Below are positions 23,920-32,972 of a DNA stretch of 43,318 nt, piece after piece. The stretch covers positions 2,362-45,679 of the forward strand of contig JAPJQL010000029.1 of assembly GCA_030825115.1 (NCBI GenBank), read 5' to 3'. Source of the DNA: Lachnospiraceae bacterium. Lineage in GTDB: Bacteria; Bacillota; Clostridia; Lachnospirales; Lachnospiraceae. A program made the translations under genes and the position numbers. Below the pieces are notes generated by a model that saw only the letters and a list, made by a program, of their open reading frames with translations, was not told the origin of the DNA and did no database searches. How positions within the stretch are numbered: position 1 is the stretch's first letter; each line of letters opens with the position of its first letter.

Positions 23920-24847
23920 GGAACGGTTGAAATCTTTTTACGGAAAATACGCGACAATCACAAACGGAATCGTCAAATTTGCCTTAAGTCTGGTGACTCT
24001 GATCTTGTTAAACCAGAACATCGGATTCATGGCTAAGCTGAAGAACCCTTTGCTTGTGCTGGCCATAGCGCTGGCGTGTGCGTTTCTGCCCTATGGAGCG
24101 ATCGGTTTTTTGATGGCGGTCGTGATGATCGCCCATATTTATGCAGTGTCGTTTGAGGCTGCGTTACTGGTGGCGGTGATACTGATCATCATTGCCCTGT
24201 TGTATTACGGTTTCCATCCGGGGGACAGCTACTGGCTGATCCTGACTCCGGTGGCATTTATGCTGAAGGTGCCTTATGTGATTCCGCTGCTTGCGGGACT
24301 TTCCGGCAGCCTTTTGTCTGTGATTCCTGTGAGCTGCGGCGTGACCGTGTATTATATCCTGTCTTATATCAAGCAGAACGCGGGAGTTTTGACCAACGAT
24401 GCTTCCGTGGATATCACGCAGAAGTATGTACAGCTGATCCGGGCGCTGATATCGAACCAGTCGATGCTGGTGATGATCGCCGCCTGTGCGGTGGGCATCC
24501 TGATCGTCTATATGGTGCATAACCTTTCGATGGATTACTCCTGGGTGATCGCCATTGTGCTCGGTACGATCAGCGAATTGGCGGCTATCTTTGTGGGAGA
24601 CTTCCTGTTTGACGTGACAGTCTCCATCGGTGAGCTGATCGTGGGGATCTTATTGTCCCTGCTGATTGCTGGTATTTATCATTTTTTCGTCTTTGCGGTG
24701 GATTATACCCGAACGGAATATACGCAGTTTGAAGACGATGACTATGTCTATTATGTAAAAGCGGTACCAAAAGTTGTGGTATCAAAGCCGGATGTGCGTG
24801 TAAAGCGCATCAACAATCCGGGAAAAGGACGCCGGGGAAGCCATTGA
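23897..24847 (+). CDS. Multi-spanning membrane protein of unknown function
   Basis: 316 residues with about eight to ten hydrophobic segments from residue 25 to 275, then a polar, acidic-to-basic tail (YTQFEDDDYVYYVKAVPKVV, ending RGSH). No transporter or enzyme motif is recognised. It starts at ATGATG inside the preceding gene (23-bp overlap) and lies 44 bp before cdaA, so it probably belongs to the same transcript as the c-di-AMP genes. Confidence 0.72.
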   Translation: MMVLLVLKERLKSFYGKYATITNGIVKFALSLVTLILLNQNIGFMAKLKNPLLVLAIALACAFLPYGAIGFLMAVVMIAHIYAVSFEAALLVAVILIIIALLYYGFHPGDSYWLILTPVAFMLKVPYVIPLLAGLSGSLLSVIPVSCGVTVYYILSYIKQNAGVLTNDASVDITQKYVQLIRALISNQSMLVMIAACAVGILIVYMVHNLSMDYSWVIAIVLGTISELAAIFVGDFLFDVTVSIGELIVGILLSLLIAGIYHFFVFAVDYTRTEYTQFEDDDYVYYVKAVPKVVVSKPDVRVKRINNPGKGRRGSH

Positions 24848-24891
24848 GCCGGACGCGGCGTCAGGAACTATTAGGAGAGTGAGGTGGAATT

Positions 24892-25788
24892 ATGGGAGAA
24901 ATCGTTCCGGGGCTTTCGGAATTCTTCCAGAATGTACAATCCTGGATTTCATTTTTGCCCAGAATTACCCTTTCCAATCTGTTTGAGATTATTATTATCG
25001 CGGTTCTTGTGTATGAGATCCTGATCTGGATCAAGAATACCCGCGCATGGAACCTGCTGATGGGGCTGGTTGTCATTCTGGTCTTTGGCCTTGTGGCGGC
25101 AATCTTCCATTTTGATACGATTCTCTGGATTATGGAAAAGACGGGCACGATCGCGGTGACGGCGCTGATCATCATCTTTCAGCCGGAGCTGCGGAGGGCT
25201 TTGGAGCAGTTGGGAAGCAAGAACCTGATTTCTGATATTCTGCTGTTTGATGATGAAAAGGACAGCCAGGAATTTACCGAGCGCACGGCGAATGAGATTG
25301 TAAAGGCTACGTTTGAGATGGCGAAAGTCAAGACCGGCGCGCTGATCGTCATTGAGCGGAACGTTTCTTTAAAAGAGATAGAGCGTACCGGCATTGAGAT
25401 CAACGGAACGGTCAGCAGCCAGCTTCTGATCAATATTTTCGAGCACAATACCCCGCTTCACGACGGCGCGGTGATCATCCGCGGCAACCGGGTGACGGCG
25501 GCAACCTGTTATCTGCCCCTGTCTGACAATATGATGATCAGCAAGGACCTGGGGACCAGACACCGGGCGGCTGTCGGGATCAGTGAGATTACGGACAGTA
25601 TTACGGTCGTGGTTTCGGAGGAGACCGGGCGTGTCTCCGTGGTAGAAGGCGGACTCCTGCGCCGGATCAGCGACGGGGAAAGCCTCCGTAAGGTATTGGC
25701 CACGGTGAATATGAAGGAGGAGGCCGGAAGCAATCGGTTCAAGATTTGGAAGGGAAGAAAGAAGCATGAAAGAAAGGTTGATCAATAA
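24892..25788 (+). CDS. cdaA: Diadenylate cyclase CdaA
   Basis: 298 residues. The N-terminus holds membrane helices (about 32-50, 52-72 and 82-97), and the DAC domain follows. It has the catalytic DGA motif at 191-193 (TPLHDGAVIIRG) and RHR at 223-225 (GTRHRAAVG). It condenses two ATP to cyclic di-AMP, the second messenger for potassium, osmotic and cell-wall control. It overlaps cdaR by 23 bp; CdaR is its membrane-bound regulator. In Bacillus the third gene is glmM; here ptsH and ptsI follow instead. Confidence 0.97.
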   Translation: MGEIVPGLSEFFQNVQSWISFLPRITLSNLFEIIIIAVLVYEILIWIKNTRAWNLLMGLVVILVFGLVAAIFHFDTILWIMEKTGTIAVTALIIIFQPELRRALEQLGSKNLISDILLFDDEKDSQEFTERTANEIVKATFEMAKVKTGALIVIERNVSLKEIERTGIEINGTVSSQLLINIFEHNTPLHDGAVIIRGNRVTAATCYLPLSDNMMISKDLGTRHRAAVGISEITDSITVVVSEETGRVSVVEGGLLRRISDGESLRKVLATVNMKEEAGSNRFKIWKGRKKHERKVDQ

Positions 25789-27142
25789 TCTGGGGCTGAA
25801 GATCCTTTCTGTCTTTTTGGCATTTTTTGTCTGGCTTGTTGTGGTAAATGTATCCAACCCTGCGGTAAAGCGTTCAAAAGACATTCCGCTGGAGATCCTC
25901 AACGAGCAGGTGCTGCTTGCGGCAAACCGCACTTATGATATAGAAGGGGGCGGCACCGTCAAGGTGAGCTATAAGGTGCAGACCAGGGATGAATACAAGA
26001 TCAAAGAATCGGATTTCCGCGCCTATATCGATCTGGCCGACCTGTACGATGTGACGGGCTCCGTGCCGGTCAATGTAGAGGTCATGAACAATAAATCACT
26101 GATCCGTGATGTGGAGCCGAGACAGAGCGTGGTCCGCGTAAAGACAGAAGAACTGCAGAAGAAAAAATTTGACCTTGTGGTCAGACAGGTTGGAAGACCG
26201 GCAGAAGAATATGAGGTGAACGGAATCGGCATCAGCCCGGACTATCTCTATCTGGAGGGACCGATCTCCCAGGTGGGGCAGGTCAGCCATGCCGGAGTTG
26301 AGATTGAGATTGCCGGACGGACCGAAGATTTTACCGGAGTCGTCAAGCCGAAATTCTACGATTCCAATGACAATGAAATCGAGCTTGGGGAAAAGGTGGT
26401 TTCCGACACGCCGGAAGTCACATACAATGTGACGATCAACCGGGTGAAGAAGCTGCCCCTGGATTTTGAGGTATCGGGCTCGGTGGCTCCCGGATATCAG
26501 TTTGTAGGAGTGGAATGCCCGGTAACTACCGTATCAGTCATCGGCCTGAGGACCAGCCTGGCTTCTCTGAACAAGCTGACGATACCGGCTTCGGACTTAA
26601 ATCTGGACGGCGCTATGGCAGACCGTGTCATAACGGTTGATCTGAAGGATTATCTGCCGGAAGGTGTGAAGATGGTCCAGACGGAGAGTTCCAGGATTGA
26701 AGTGAGGCTGAAGGTGGAGCGATTGGTCAATAAAACGTTCCGATTGACCGACAGTGATATTGCAAAAACCGGAACTTCGGACATATACAATTATCGTCTG
26801 ATCCCTTCCCCGATCGAAGTGACGATGCAGGGGCTGCGGGAAGACTTAGACAGCCTGACGGCTGCCGATCTGGCAGCAGAGCTGGATCTGTCCGGTATGG
26901 AGCCGGGAAGACATAAGGGGACGCTGACTTTTGGAGCAAATCAGGCGTTTAAGCTTCAGTCCTATACGGACTTTGAAGTCGAAGTGACCTTGAAAGAGCC
27001 GGGAATCACGGCGGAGTCCGGTGAGTCTCAGAGCGATACAGGTTCTGCAGCCGAGGCATCAGGACCAGAAGAGCGGGCGGAGGAGTCTAAGACGCCGACA
27101 TCCGGGACAGCGGAGAACGGGCAGACGACGGCTGCCGACTGA
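25766..27142 (+). CDS. cdaR: CdaA regulator, YbbR-domain protein
   Basis: 458 residues: one N-terminal membrane helix (GLKILSVFLAFFVWLVVVNV), then about four YbbR repeats (for example YLEGPISQVGQVSHAGVEIE and LPLDFEVSGSVAPGYQFVGV). It ends in a Ser/Glu/Thr-rich low-complexity tail (about 415-458). CdaR sits outside the membrane and tunes CdaA activity. The gene starts within cdaA (23-bp overlap). The tail is longer than I expect for the family. Confidence 0.93.
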   Translation: MKERLINNLGLKILSVFLAFFVWLVVVNVSNPAVKRSKDIPLEILNEQVLLAANRTYDIEGGGTVKVSYKVQTRDEYKIKESDFRAYIDLADLYDVTGSVPVNVEVMNNKSLIRDVEPRQSVVRVKTEELQKKKFDLVVRQVGRPAEEYEVNGIGISPDYLYLEGPISQVGQVSHAGVEIEIAGRTEDFTGVVKPKFYDSNDNEIELGEKVVSDTPEVTYNVTINRVKKLPLDFEVSGSVAPGYQFVGVECPVTTVSVIGLRTSLASLNKLTIPASDLNLDGAMADRVITVDLKDYLPEGVKMVQTESSRIEVRLKVERLVNKTFRLTDSDIAKTGTSDIYNYRLIPSPIEVTMQGLREDLDSLTAADLAAELDLSGMEPGRHKGTLTFGANQAFKLQSYTDFEVEVTLKEPGITAESGESQSDTGSAAEASGPEERAEESKTPTSGTAENGQTTAAD

Positions 27143-27158
27143 GGAAAAGAGGGATAAT

Positions 27159-27422
27159 GTGGTAAAAGCAAAGATTTTAATAAAAAATGCATCCGGCCTG
27201 CATCTGAGGCCGACAGGGATTTTGTGCAATGAGGCGATGAAATACCAGTCATCGGTCAAATTCCAGTTCAAGAACTCCCTGACCAATGCAAAGAGCGTGC
27301 TGAGCGTCCTTGGAGCCTGTGTCAAATGCGGGGATGAGATTGAGTTTATCTGTGAAGGACCGGATGAAGAGGCGGCGCTTGCCGCGATGATCGGTCTGGT
27401 GGAAAGCGGGCTGGGCGAATAG
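27159..27422 (+). CDS. ptsH: Phosphocarrier protein HPr
   Basis: 87 residues, as usual for HPr. The phosphorylation sites of Firmicutes HPr are both at their normal positions: His15 in ASGLHLRPTG (takes phosphate from Enzyme I) and Ser46 in NAKSVLSVLG (target of HPr kinase for catabolite control). The GTG at 27159 with GAGGG upstream gives the canonical start; a longer in-frame reading would overlap cdaR. The residue after His15 is Leu rather than the common Ala. It lies 16 bp after cdaR and 83 bp before ptsI. Confidence 0.95.
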   Translation: MVKAKILIKNASGLHLRPTGILCNEAMKYQSSVKFQFKNSLTNAKSVLSVLGACVKCGDEIEFICEGPDEEAALAAMIGLVESGLGE

Positions 27423-27505
27423 GGGACCTGCGCGCTGGCTGTGAAGTATGGGACACACGCCTTCCGGCGTGTTTCACATAAATAATTAATAAGGAGGATA
27501 TATCT

Positions 27506-29224
27506 ATGTACAAGGGAACAAGTGCATCTTCCGGAATTGGCATCGGTAAGGTGGCAATCGTTGAAGAGGCGGAACTGATCATCAAGAGAGAGGCGGTTGC
27601 AGACAGTGCAGCCGAGGTGGAGCGTTTTAAGGGGGCGCTTGACCAGAGCATCAAGGAAACAGAAGTGCTTGCAGCAGATCTGGCTACCAGGGTAGGGGAG
27701 AAGGAAGCCGAGATTTTACAGGGACATCTGATGCTGTTTATGGATCCGATGCTGACCGGGGAGATTGAAAACACCATCACCGGCGAAGGCATCTGCAGCG
27801 AATATGCGATTGAGACCGTCTGCAACATGTACGCGGATGTATTTGCAGCTATGGATGACGAGCTGATGCAGCAGCGTGCGACGGATATGAGGGATATCAA
27901 GACAAGGATGCAGAAAGTCCTTTTAGGCGTGGAATCCGTGGATATCGCATCCCTGCCGGAAGGCAGCGTGATCGTGGCAAAGGACCTGACCCCGTCCATG
28001 ACGGCAGGTATCAACCCGGAGCATGTGACCGGTATCGTGACTGAGCTTGGGGGAAAGACTTCCCACAGCGCGATACTGGCAAGGGCGCTGGAGATTCCGG
28101 CGGTCGTGGCAGTCGGCGATTTCCTCGACAAGGTTGCGAACGGGGACGAGATCGTGCTGGATGGTTCTGAAGGCGTGGTATACGTGAACCCGGAAACAGC
28201 TGTAAAAGAAGAGTACACTGCAAAGCGCGATGCATTCCTGAAGGAGAAGAAAGAACTGGAGCAGTATATCGGCAAGCCTACCGTTACAAAAGACGGCGTG
28301 CACATCGAACTGGTTGCCAATATCGGCAAGCCGGAGGATGTGGAAAAGGTACTGCAGTATGATGGAGAGGGCGTCGGTCTGTTCCGCACCGAATTCCTGT
28401 TTATGGACCGCACCTCCATGCCGACCGAGGACGAGCAGTTTGAAGCTTATAAAAAGGTTGCCGTGGCGTTAGCAGGCAAGCCAGTGATCATCCGTACTCT
28501 GGATATCGGCGGGGACAAAGAGATTCCGTACATGGGGCTGAAAAAAGATGAGAACCCATTCCTCGGCTACCGTGCGATCCGCTTCTGCCTGGACCGCAGG
28601 GAGGATGTATATAAGCCGCAGCTGCGCGCGCTTCTTCGTGCCAGCGCATTCGGCAATATCAAGATCATGGTTCCGCTCGTGACCTGCATCGAAGAATACC
28701 GGGAGGCGAAGGCGCTGATCGAGGAACTGAAGGCAGAGCTTGACGGGGCAGGCATCGCATACAATAAGGACATCCAGGTGGGTATCATGGTGGAGACTGC
28801 GGCGGCTTCCCTGATTGCAGATATTTTTGCAAAGGAAGTTGATTTCTTCAGTATCGGGACCAACGACCTGACCCAGTACACCATGTCGGTGGACCGCGGA
28901 AACGATAAGGTCTCTTATCTGTATTCCACGTTTAATCCGGCCGTACTGCGCAGCATCAAGCGCATCATCACCTGTGCACGGGAAGCTGGTATCATGGTTG
29001 GGATGTGCGGCGAGGCGGCGAGCGATCCGATGATGATTCCACTGCTGCTTGCGTTCGGCCTGAATGAGTTCAGTATGAGCGCGTCCGCAATCCTGTACTC
29101 CAGAAAGCTGATCACGAACTACAGCACGGAGGAGCTGCAGGCGGTTGCCGATCAGGCGATGCGTTTTGCAACGACGAAAGAAGTAGAAGATTATATGAGA
29201 GAGTTTGTAACCAAGAATGCATAA
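27506..29224 (+). CDS. ptsI: PTS Enzyme I (phosphoenolpyruvate-protein phosphotransferase)
   Basis: 572 residues, normal. An N-terminal HPr-binding domain precedes the phospho-His domain with His187 in GGKTSHSAILARA. The C-terminal PEP-binding TIM barrel has EGVGLFRTEFLFMDR, GTNDLTQYTMSVDR and CGEAASDP. It moves phosphate from PEP to HPr and so powers every PTS transporter, including the fructose-type system at 35.5-37.4 kb. It is preceded by AAGGAGG. Confidence 0.98.
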   Translation: MYKGTSASSGIGIGKVAIVEEAELIIKREAVADSAAEVERFKGALDQSIKETEVLAADLATRVGEKEAEILQGHLMLFMDPMLTGEIENTITGEGICSEYAIETVCNMYADVFAAMDDELMQQRATDMRDIKTRMQKVLLGVESVDIASLPEGSVIVAKDLTPSMTAGINPEHVTGIVTELGGKTSHSAILARALEIPAVVAVGDFLDKVANGDEIVLDGSEGVVYVNPETAVKEEYTAKRDAFLKEKKELEQYIGKPTVTKDGVHIELVANIGKPEDVEKVLQYDGEGVGLFRTEFLFMDRTSMPTEDEQFEAYKKVAVALAGKPVIIRTLDIGGDKEIPYMGLKKDENPFLGYRAIRFCLDRREDVYKPQLRALLRASAFGNIKIMVPLVTCIEEYREAKALIEELKAELDGAGIAYNKDIQVGIMVETAAASLIADIFAKEVDFFSIGTNDLTQYTMSVDRGNDKVSYLYSTFNPAVLRSIKRIITCAREAGIMVGMCGEAASDPMMIPLLLAFGLNEFSMSASAILYSRKLITNYSTEELQAVADQAMRFATTKEVEDYMREFVTKNA

Positions 29225-29233
29225 GCTGATGCT

Positions 29234-29264
29234 GGCTGCCGTGAATCCTTTGCGGCAGCCATTT
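29234..29264 (+). terminator. Probable terminator after ptsI
   Basis: Stem GGCTGCCG / CGGCAGCC followed by only a short T tract (ATTTC). Confidence 0.5.
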
Positions 29265-29305
29265 CAGCAATTCTTAAATGACAGAATGACGAAACGAAAG
29301 ATAGG

Positions 29306-30613
29306 ATGGAAAAGCTGATGGCAATGGTAGTGTATCTGATCTGTTATGTGGCGGGTTATTTATTGGCGAGGGGAGAGCATTATTACCTTTCGGGTGCGTT
29401 TTTGATTGGTGCGGCGGGATATTTGTATCTTTATGACTATCTGCGCTCGAAGAATATCATTCATCTGAGGGGGCTGTTTTCCCTGTTCTGGGTGGGCGGA
29501 CAGGGGCTCGCCTGTCTGAAGCTGAGCAGGCTGCAGACGGACTGGGCATTAAAAACCTGGATCTGTCTGGCTCTGGCGCTGATCGGGTTCTGGCTGGTGT
29601 TTGAGGTGCTGGTGCACCTGTATGGAACCGGACATGACAGCTACGGCAGATGGAGAAGCTACAGCGGCAATCCGAAGCCGGTGTTCCATATGATCTGCGC
29701 GGTTACGGGGCTTTCCCTTGCCTCATTTATTTTTGAGGCGGTGGCGCTTGGCTATGTGCCTCTTCTGGTACGCGGAGTGCCTCACGCATATTCGGAATTT
29801 CATGTGACCGGCATCCATTACCTCACGGTATCCTGCGTGCTTGTTCCTGCGCTGTGCGTGCTGTTCTTCCACATGGCGAGGGGGAGGGGCAGTGAGAAAA
29901 AGATGGTGGCTGTCATCGTGATGGCGGTGATCTCGCTGCTGATCCCGGTCTTGTGTGTGTCACGGTTCCAGTTTATATTTGCCGTCCTGCTGGCGATGTT
30001 TACCTACATATCTCTGCAGAAAAGCTTTAACCCTCTGTTTTTGCTGGGGCTTTTTGTGGTGCTGGTGCCGGTTTACCTGATCCTGACGGTGGCGCGGAGC
30101 CATGACGTGGAATATCTGAATGGGATTTTCGAGATGAAGAACGCGAAGATGCCGATTTTCATCACCCAGCCCTATATGTATATAGCGAATAATTATGAGA
30201 ATTTCAACTGTCTGGTGGAGGTGCTCCCGGAGTATGCCCTTGGCATGAGAAGTCTGTTCCCGCTGTGGGCGCTTACAGGACTTAAATTTTTGTTCCCGCA
30301 ACTTGTGAACTATCCAATCTATGTGGATAAAAAAGAATTGACGACATTGACGCTGTATTATGATGCATACTATGATTTTGGCGTGATCGGCGTAGTGATC
30401 TTTGCCTGCCTGCTGGGGCTGCTGGCCTATCTTTTGGTCGTGAAGCTGAGGGAGATGCGAAATCCTATGGGGTATCTGCTCTATGCGCAGGTCGGCGTGT
30501 ATCTGATGCTGTCGTTTTTTACTACCTGGTTTTCCAATACGACCACCTGGTTTTACCTGATTCTTACAGGGTTTATGGCCTTGTATTATACGATGAATGC
30601 ACACAGGCGGTAG
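29306..30613 (+). CDS. Oligosaccharide repeat-unit polymerase-like membrane protein
   Basis: 435 residues with about ten to twelve membrane helices. A large extracytoplasmic segment with polar and aromatic residues (about 270-350; HDVEYLNGIFEMKNAKMPIF, YMYIANNYENFNCLVEVLPE) is typical of Wzy/O-antigen-polymerase-like proteins. Such proteins join polysaccharide repeat units on the outer side of the membrane. No glycosyltransferase genes lie nearby, so the glycan is unknown. The ATG at 29318 is an alternative start, with AGGATGG better spaced before it. Confidence 0.7.
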   Translation: MEKLMAMVVYLICYVAGYLLARGEHYYLSGAFLIGAAGYLYLYDYLRSKNIIHLRGLFSLFWVGGQGLACLKLSRLQTDWALKTWICLALALIGFWLVFEVLVHLYGTGHDSYGRWRSYSGNPKPVFHMICAVTGLSLASFIFEAVALGYVPLLVRGVPHAYSEFHVTGIHYLTVSCVLVPALCVLFFHMARGRGSEKKMVAVIVMAVISLLIPVLCVSRFQFIFAVLLAMFTYISLQKSFNPLFLLGLFVVLVPVYLILTVARSHDVEYLNGIFEMKNAKMPIFITQPYMYIANNYENFNCLVEVLPEYALGMRSLFPLWALTGLKFLFPQLVNYPIYVDKKELTTLTLYYDAYYDFGVIGVVIFACLLGLLAYLLVVKLREMRNPMGYLLYAQVGVYLMLSFFTTWFSNTTTWFYLILTGFMALYYTMNAHRR

Positions 30614-30668
30614 CGCAGTGCGCGACCTCTGTATGACGATAGAAAAAACTGCAAGGAGGAGCAAAAAG

Positions 30669-31865
30669 ATGATATCTGAAAAAATGAAACCGTTGGTAGA
30701 AAACAATTCGGTAATCCGGGTCATGTTTGAGGAGGGAAAGCGTCTGGCAGCCATCCACGGCGCGGAAAATGTCTATGATTTCAGCCTGGGAAACCCCAAT
30801 GTGCCGGCTCCGGCTGAGGTGAAGCAGGCAATCCTGGATATTCTGGACGAGGAAGACTCCACAGTAGTCCACGGATATATGAGCAATGCAGGATTTGAGG
30901 ATGTGCGGGAGACGATCGCACAGTCGCTGAACGAGCGCTTCGGAACCAGATTTGGCGTTGGCAACATCCTGATGACAGTAGGGGCGGCCAGCGGATTGAA
31001 CGTGATTTTAAAGACGATCTTAAATCCGGGCGATGAGGTCATTACGTTTGCACCGTATTTTGTAGAGTATGGCAATTATGTCCGCAATTATGACGGAGAG
31101 CTGGTAGTCGTGTCCCCGAACACGGTGGATTTCCAGCCAAATCTGGCAGAGTTTGCCGAAAAGATAACAAAGAAGACGAAAGCGGTCATCATCAATACGC
31201 CGAACAATCCTACCGGCGTGGTATATTCAGACGCCACTCTGACGCGGATCGGCGATATCCTGCGGGAAAAGGAAGAGGAGTTTGGCACCACGATCGTGCT
31301 GATCTCCGATGAGCCTTACCGGGAACTGGCGTATGACGGCGTAGAAGTCCCATATGTGACAAAGTATTACGCAGATACCGTGATCGGTTATTCCTACAGT
31401 AAATCTCTGTCTCTGCCGGGAGAGCGGATTGGATATCTGGTGATCCCCAGCGAGATGAAAGATTATGAAGAGGTATTTACCGCGGCGACGATTGCAAACA
31501 GGGTACTGGGAAGCGTCAACGCGCCTTCCCTGATGCAGAGGGTGATCAAACGGTGTATTGAGACAGGGGCGACTGTGAATCTGGAAGCTTACGATAAGAA
31601 CAGGAACCTGCTCTATAACGGGTTAAAGAAGTATGGATTTACCTGCATCAAGCCGGATGGGGCATTCTATCTGTTTGTGAAATCCCCTGAGGCAGATGAA
31701 AAGGCATTCTGTGCCCGGGCCCAGAAGTACAATCTCCTCCTGGTGCCGGGAAGCTCCTTTGCGTGTCCCGGATATGTGCGGATCGCGTACTGTGTGTCTG
31801 CGGAGCAGATTGAACGTTCGATGCCGGCATTTGAGAAACTGGCAAACGATTATAACCTGATATAG
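30669..31865 (+). CDS. PLP-dependent class I/II aminotransferase
   Basis: 398 residues. Aspartate-aminotransferase fold type I with NTPNNPTGVVY and PLP lysine Lys245 in YSYSKSLSLPGERIGYLV; the Asp that holds the pyridine ring is in LISDEPYREL. The N-terminus DFSLGNPNVPAP is typical of the clostridial branch annotated simply as pyridoxal-phosphate aminotransferase. The substrate amino acid is not readable. The ATG at 30669 has AAGGAGG; the longer in-frame reading would overlap the upstream gene. It is followed 30 bp later by a HisC-like aminotransferase. Confidence 0.92.
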   Translation: MISEKMKPLVENNSVIRVMFEEGKRLAAIHGAENVYDFSLGNPNVPAPAEVKQAILDILDEEDSTVVHGYMSNAGFEDVRETIAQSLNERFGTRFGVGNILMTVGAASGLNVILKTILNPGDEVITFAPYFVEYGNYVRNYDGELVVVSPNTVDFQPNLAEFAEKITKKTKAVIINTPNNPTGVVYSDATLTRIGDILREKEEEFGTTIVLISDEPYRELAYDGVEVPYVTKYYADTVIGYSYSKSLSLPGERIGYLVIPSEMKDYEEVFTAATIANRVLGSVNAPSLMQRVIKRCIETGATVNLEAYDKNRNLLYNGLKKYGFTCIKPDGAFYLFVKSPEADEKAFCARAQKYNLLLVPGSSFACPGYVRIAYCVSAEQIERSMPAFEKLANDYNLI

Positions 31866-31895
31866 GCGGCAAAAGGGACTGAAGGAGAGGATGGG

Positions 31896-32960
31896 ATGAA
31901 GATGAAGCCTTGGGAAGCAAATATACGGAAGGTTGTGCCTTATGTGCCGGGGGACCAGCCAAAGGGAACCCGTCTGGTGAAGCTGAATACAAATGAAAAT
32001 CCGTATCCCCCTGCGCCCGGCGTAAGAAGCGCGCTGCAGGAGATGGACTACGATCTGTTCCGCAAATATCCGGACCCGACCTCGTCGCTGTTAGTACATA
32101 CACTGGCAGAATATTACGGGGTGGGGGATGACCAGGTGTTTGTGGGAGTCGGCTCGGATGATGTGATTGCGATGGCATTTTTGACGTGCTTCAACTCCGA
32201 AAAGCCGGTCCTGTTCCCGGATATCAGCTATTCGTTTTATAAGGTGTGGGCGGAACTGTTTCAGGTTCCGTTTGAGACTCCGGCTCTGGATTCTGATTTC
32301 AGGATTGTCAGGGAAGATTATTACCGGGAGAACGGCGGCGTGATCTTTCCGAATCCCAATGCCCCCACAGGGCTGTTTTTACCCCTATCTGAGGTGGAGG
32401 ATATCATCAGACACAATCAGGATGTGATTGTTATCATAGATGAAGCATATATTGATTTTGGCGGGACATCTGCACTTTCCCTGGTTCAGAAGTATGAAAA
32501 TCTGCTGGTTGTGCAGACTTTCAGTAAGGCCCGCTCGATGGCAGGGATGCGGATCGGGTTTGCAATCGGCAATCCGGCGCTGATCCGGGCGCTGAACGAT
32601 GTGAAATATAGTTACAACTCCTACACGATGAACATGCCGTCGCTGGTACTGGGGACGGAGGCGGTGAAGGATGACAGATATTTTAAGGAAATGCTGGCAA
32701 AGATCATGGATACCAGAGAACGGGCCAAGATATGCCTCAGAGAATTGGGATTTACATTCCCGGATTCTATGGCGAACTTTATCTTTGCTTCCCATGAGAG
32801 GGTCCCGGCCAAAGAACTGTTTGAGGCGCTCCGCAGGGAGCAGATTTTTGTAAGATATTTTAATCAGCCGAGGCTGGATAATTTCCTGCGGATATCGGTT
32901 GGGACGGACGAGGAGATGGAGACGCTGTTTGCGTTTTTGGAGGAATATCTGAAGCGATAG
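31896..32960 (+). CDS. hisC: Histidinol-phosphate aminotransferase-like enzyme
   Basis: 354 residues, the HisC length. Motifs: KLNTNENPYPPAP near the N-terminus, FPNPNAPTGL, DEAYIDFGG, and PLP lysine Lys211 in QTFSKARSMAGMRIG. HisC transfers amino groups in histidine synthesis, but close homologues act on aromatic or phosphonate substrates. No other his gene is in the window, so histidine synthesis is not proven by context. It starts with ATG after GGAGAGG and sits 30 bp behind another aminotransferase gene and 12 bp before a YtvI-like gene. Confidence 0.88.
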   Translation: MKMKPWEANIRKVVPYVPGDQPKGTRLVKLNTNENPYPPAPGVRSALQEMDYDLFRKYPDPTSSLLVHTLAEYYGVGDDQVFVGVGSDDVIAMAFLTCFNSEKPVLFPDISYSFYKVWAELFQVPFETPALDSDFRIVREDYYRENGGVIFPNPNAPTGLFLPLSEVEDIIRHNQDVIVIIDEAYIDFGGTSALSLVQKYENLLVVQTFSKARSMAGMRIGFAIGNPALIRALNDVKYSYNSYTMNMPSLVLGTEAVKDDRYFKEMLAKIMDTRERAKICLRELGFTFPDSMANFIFASHERVPAKELFEALRREQIFVRYFNQPRLDNFLRISVGTDEEMETLFAFLEEYLKR

Positions 32961-32972
32961 GACGGTGGTCAT

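Noticed and set aside
27021..27158. N-terminal extension of HPr overlapping cdaR
   Set aside because: The extension is out-of-frame cdaR sequence rich in Arg; GTG 27159 gives the standard HPr with His15 and Ser46.
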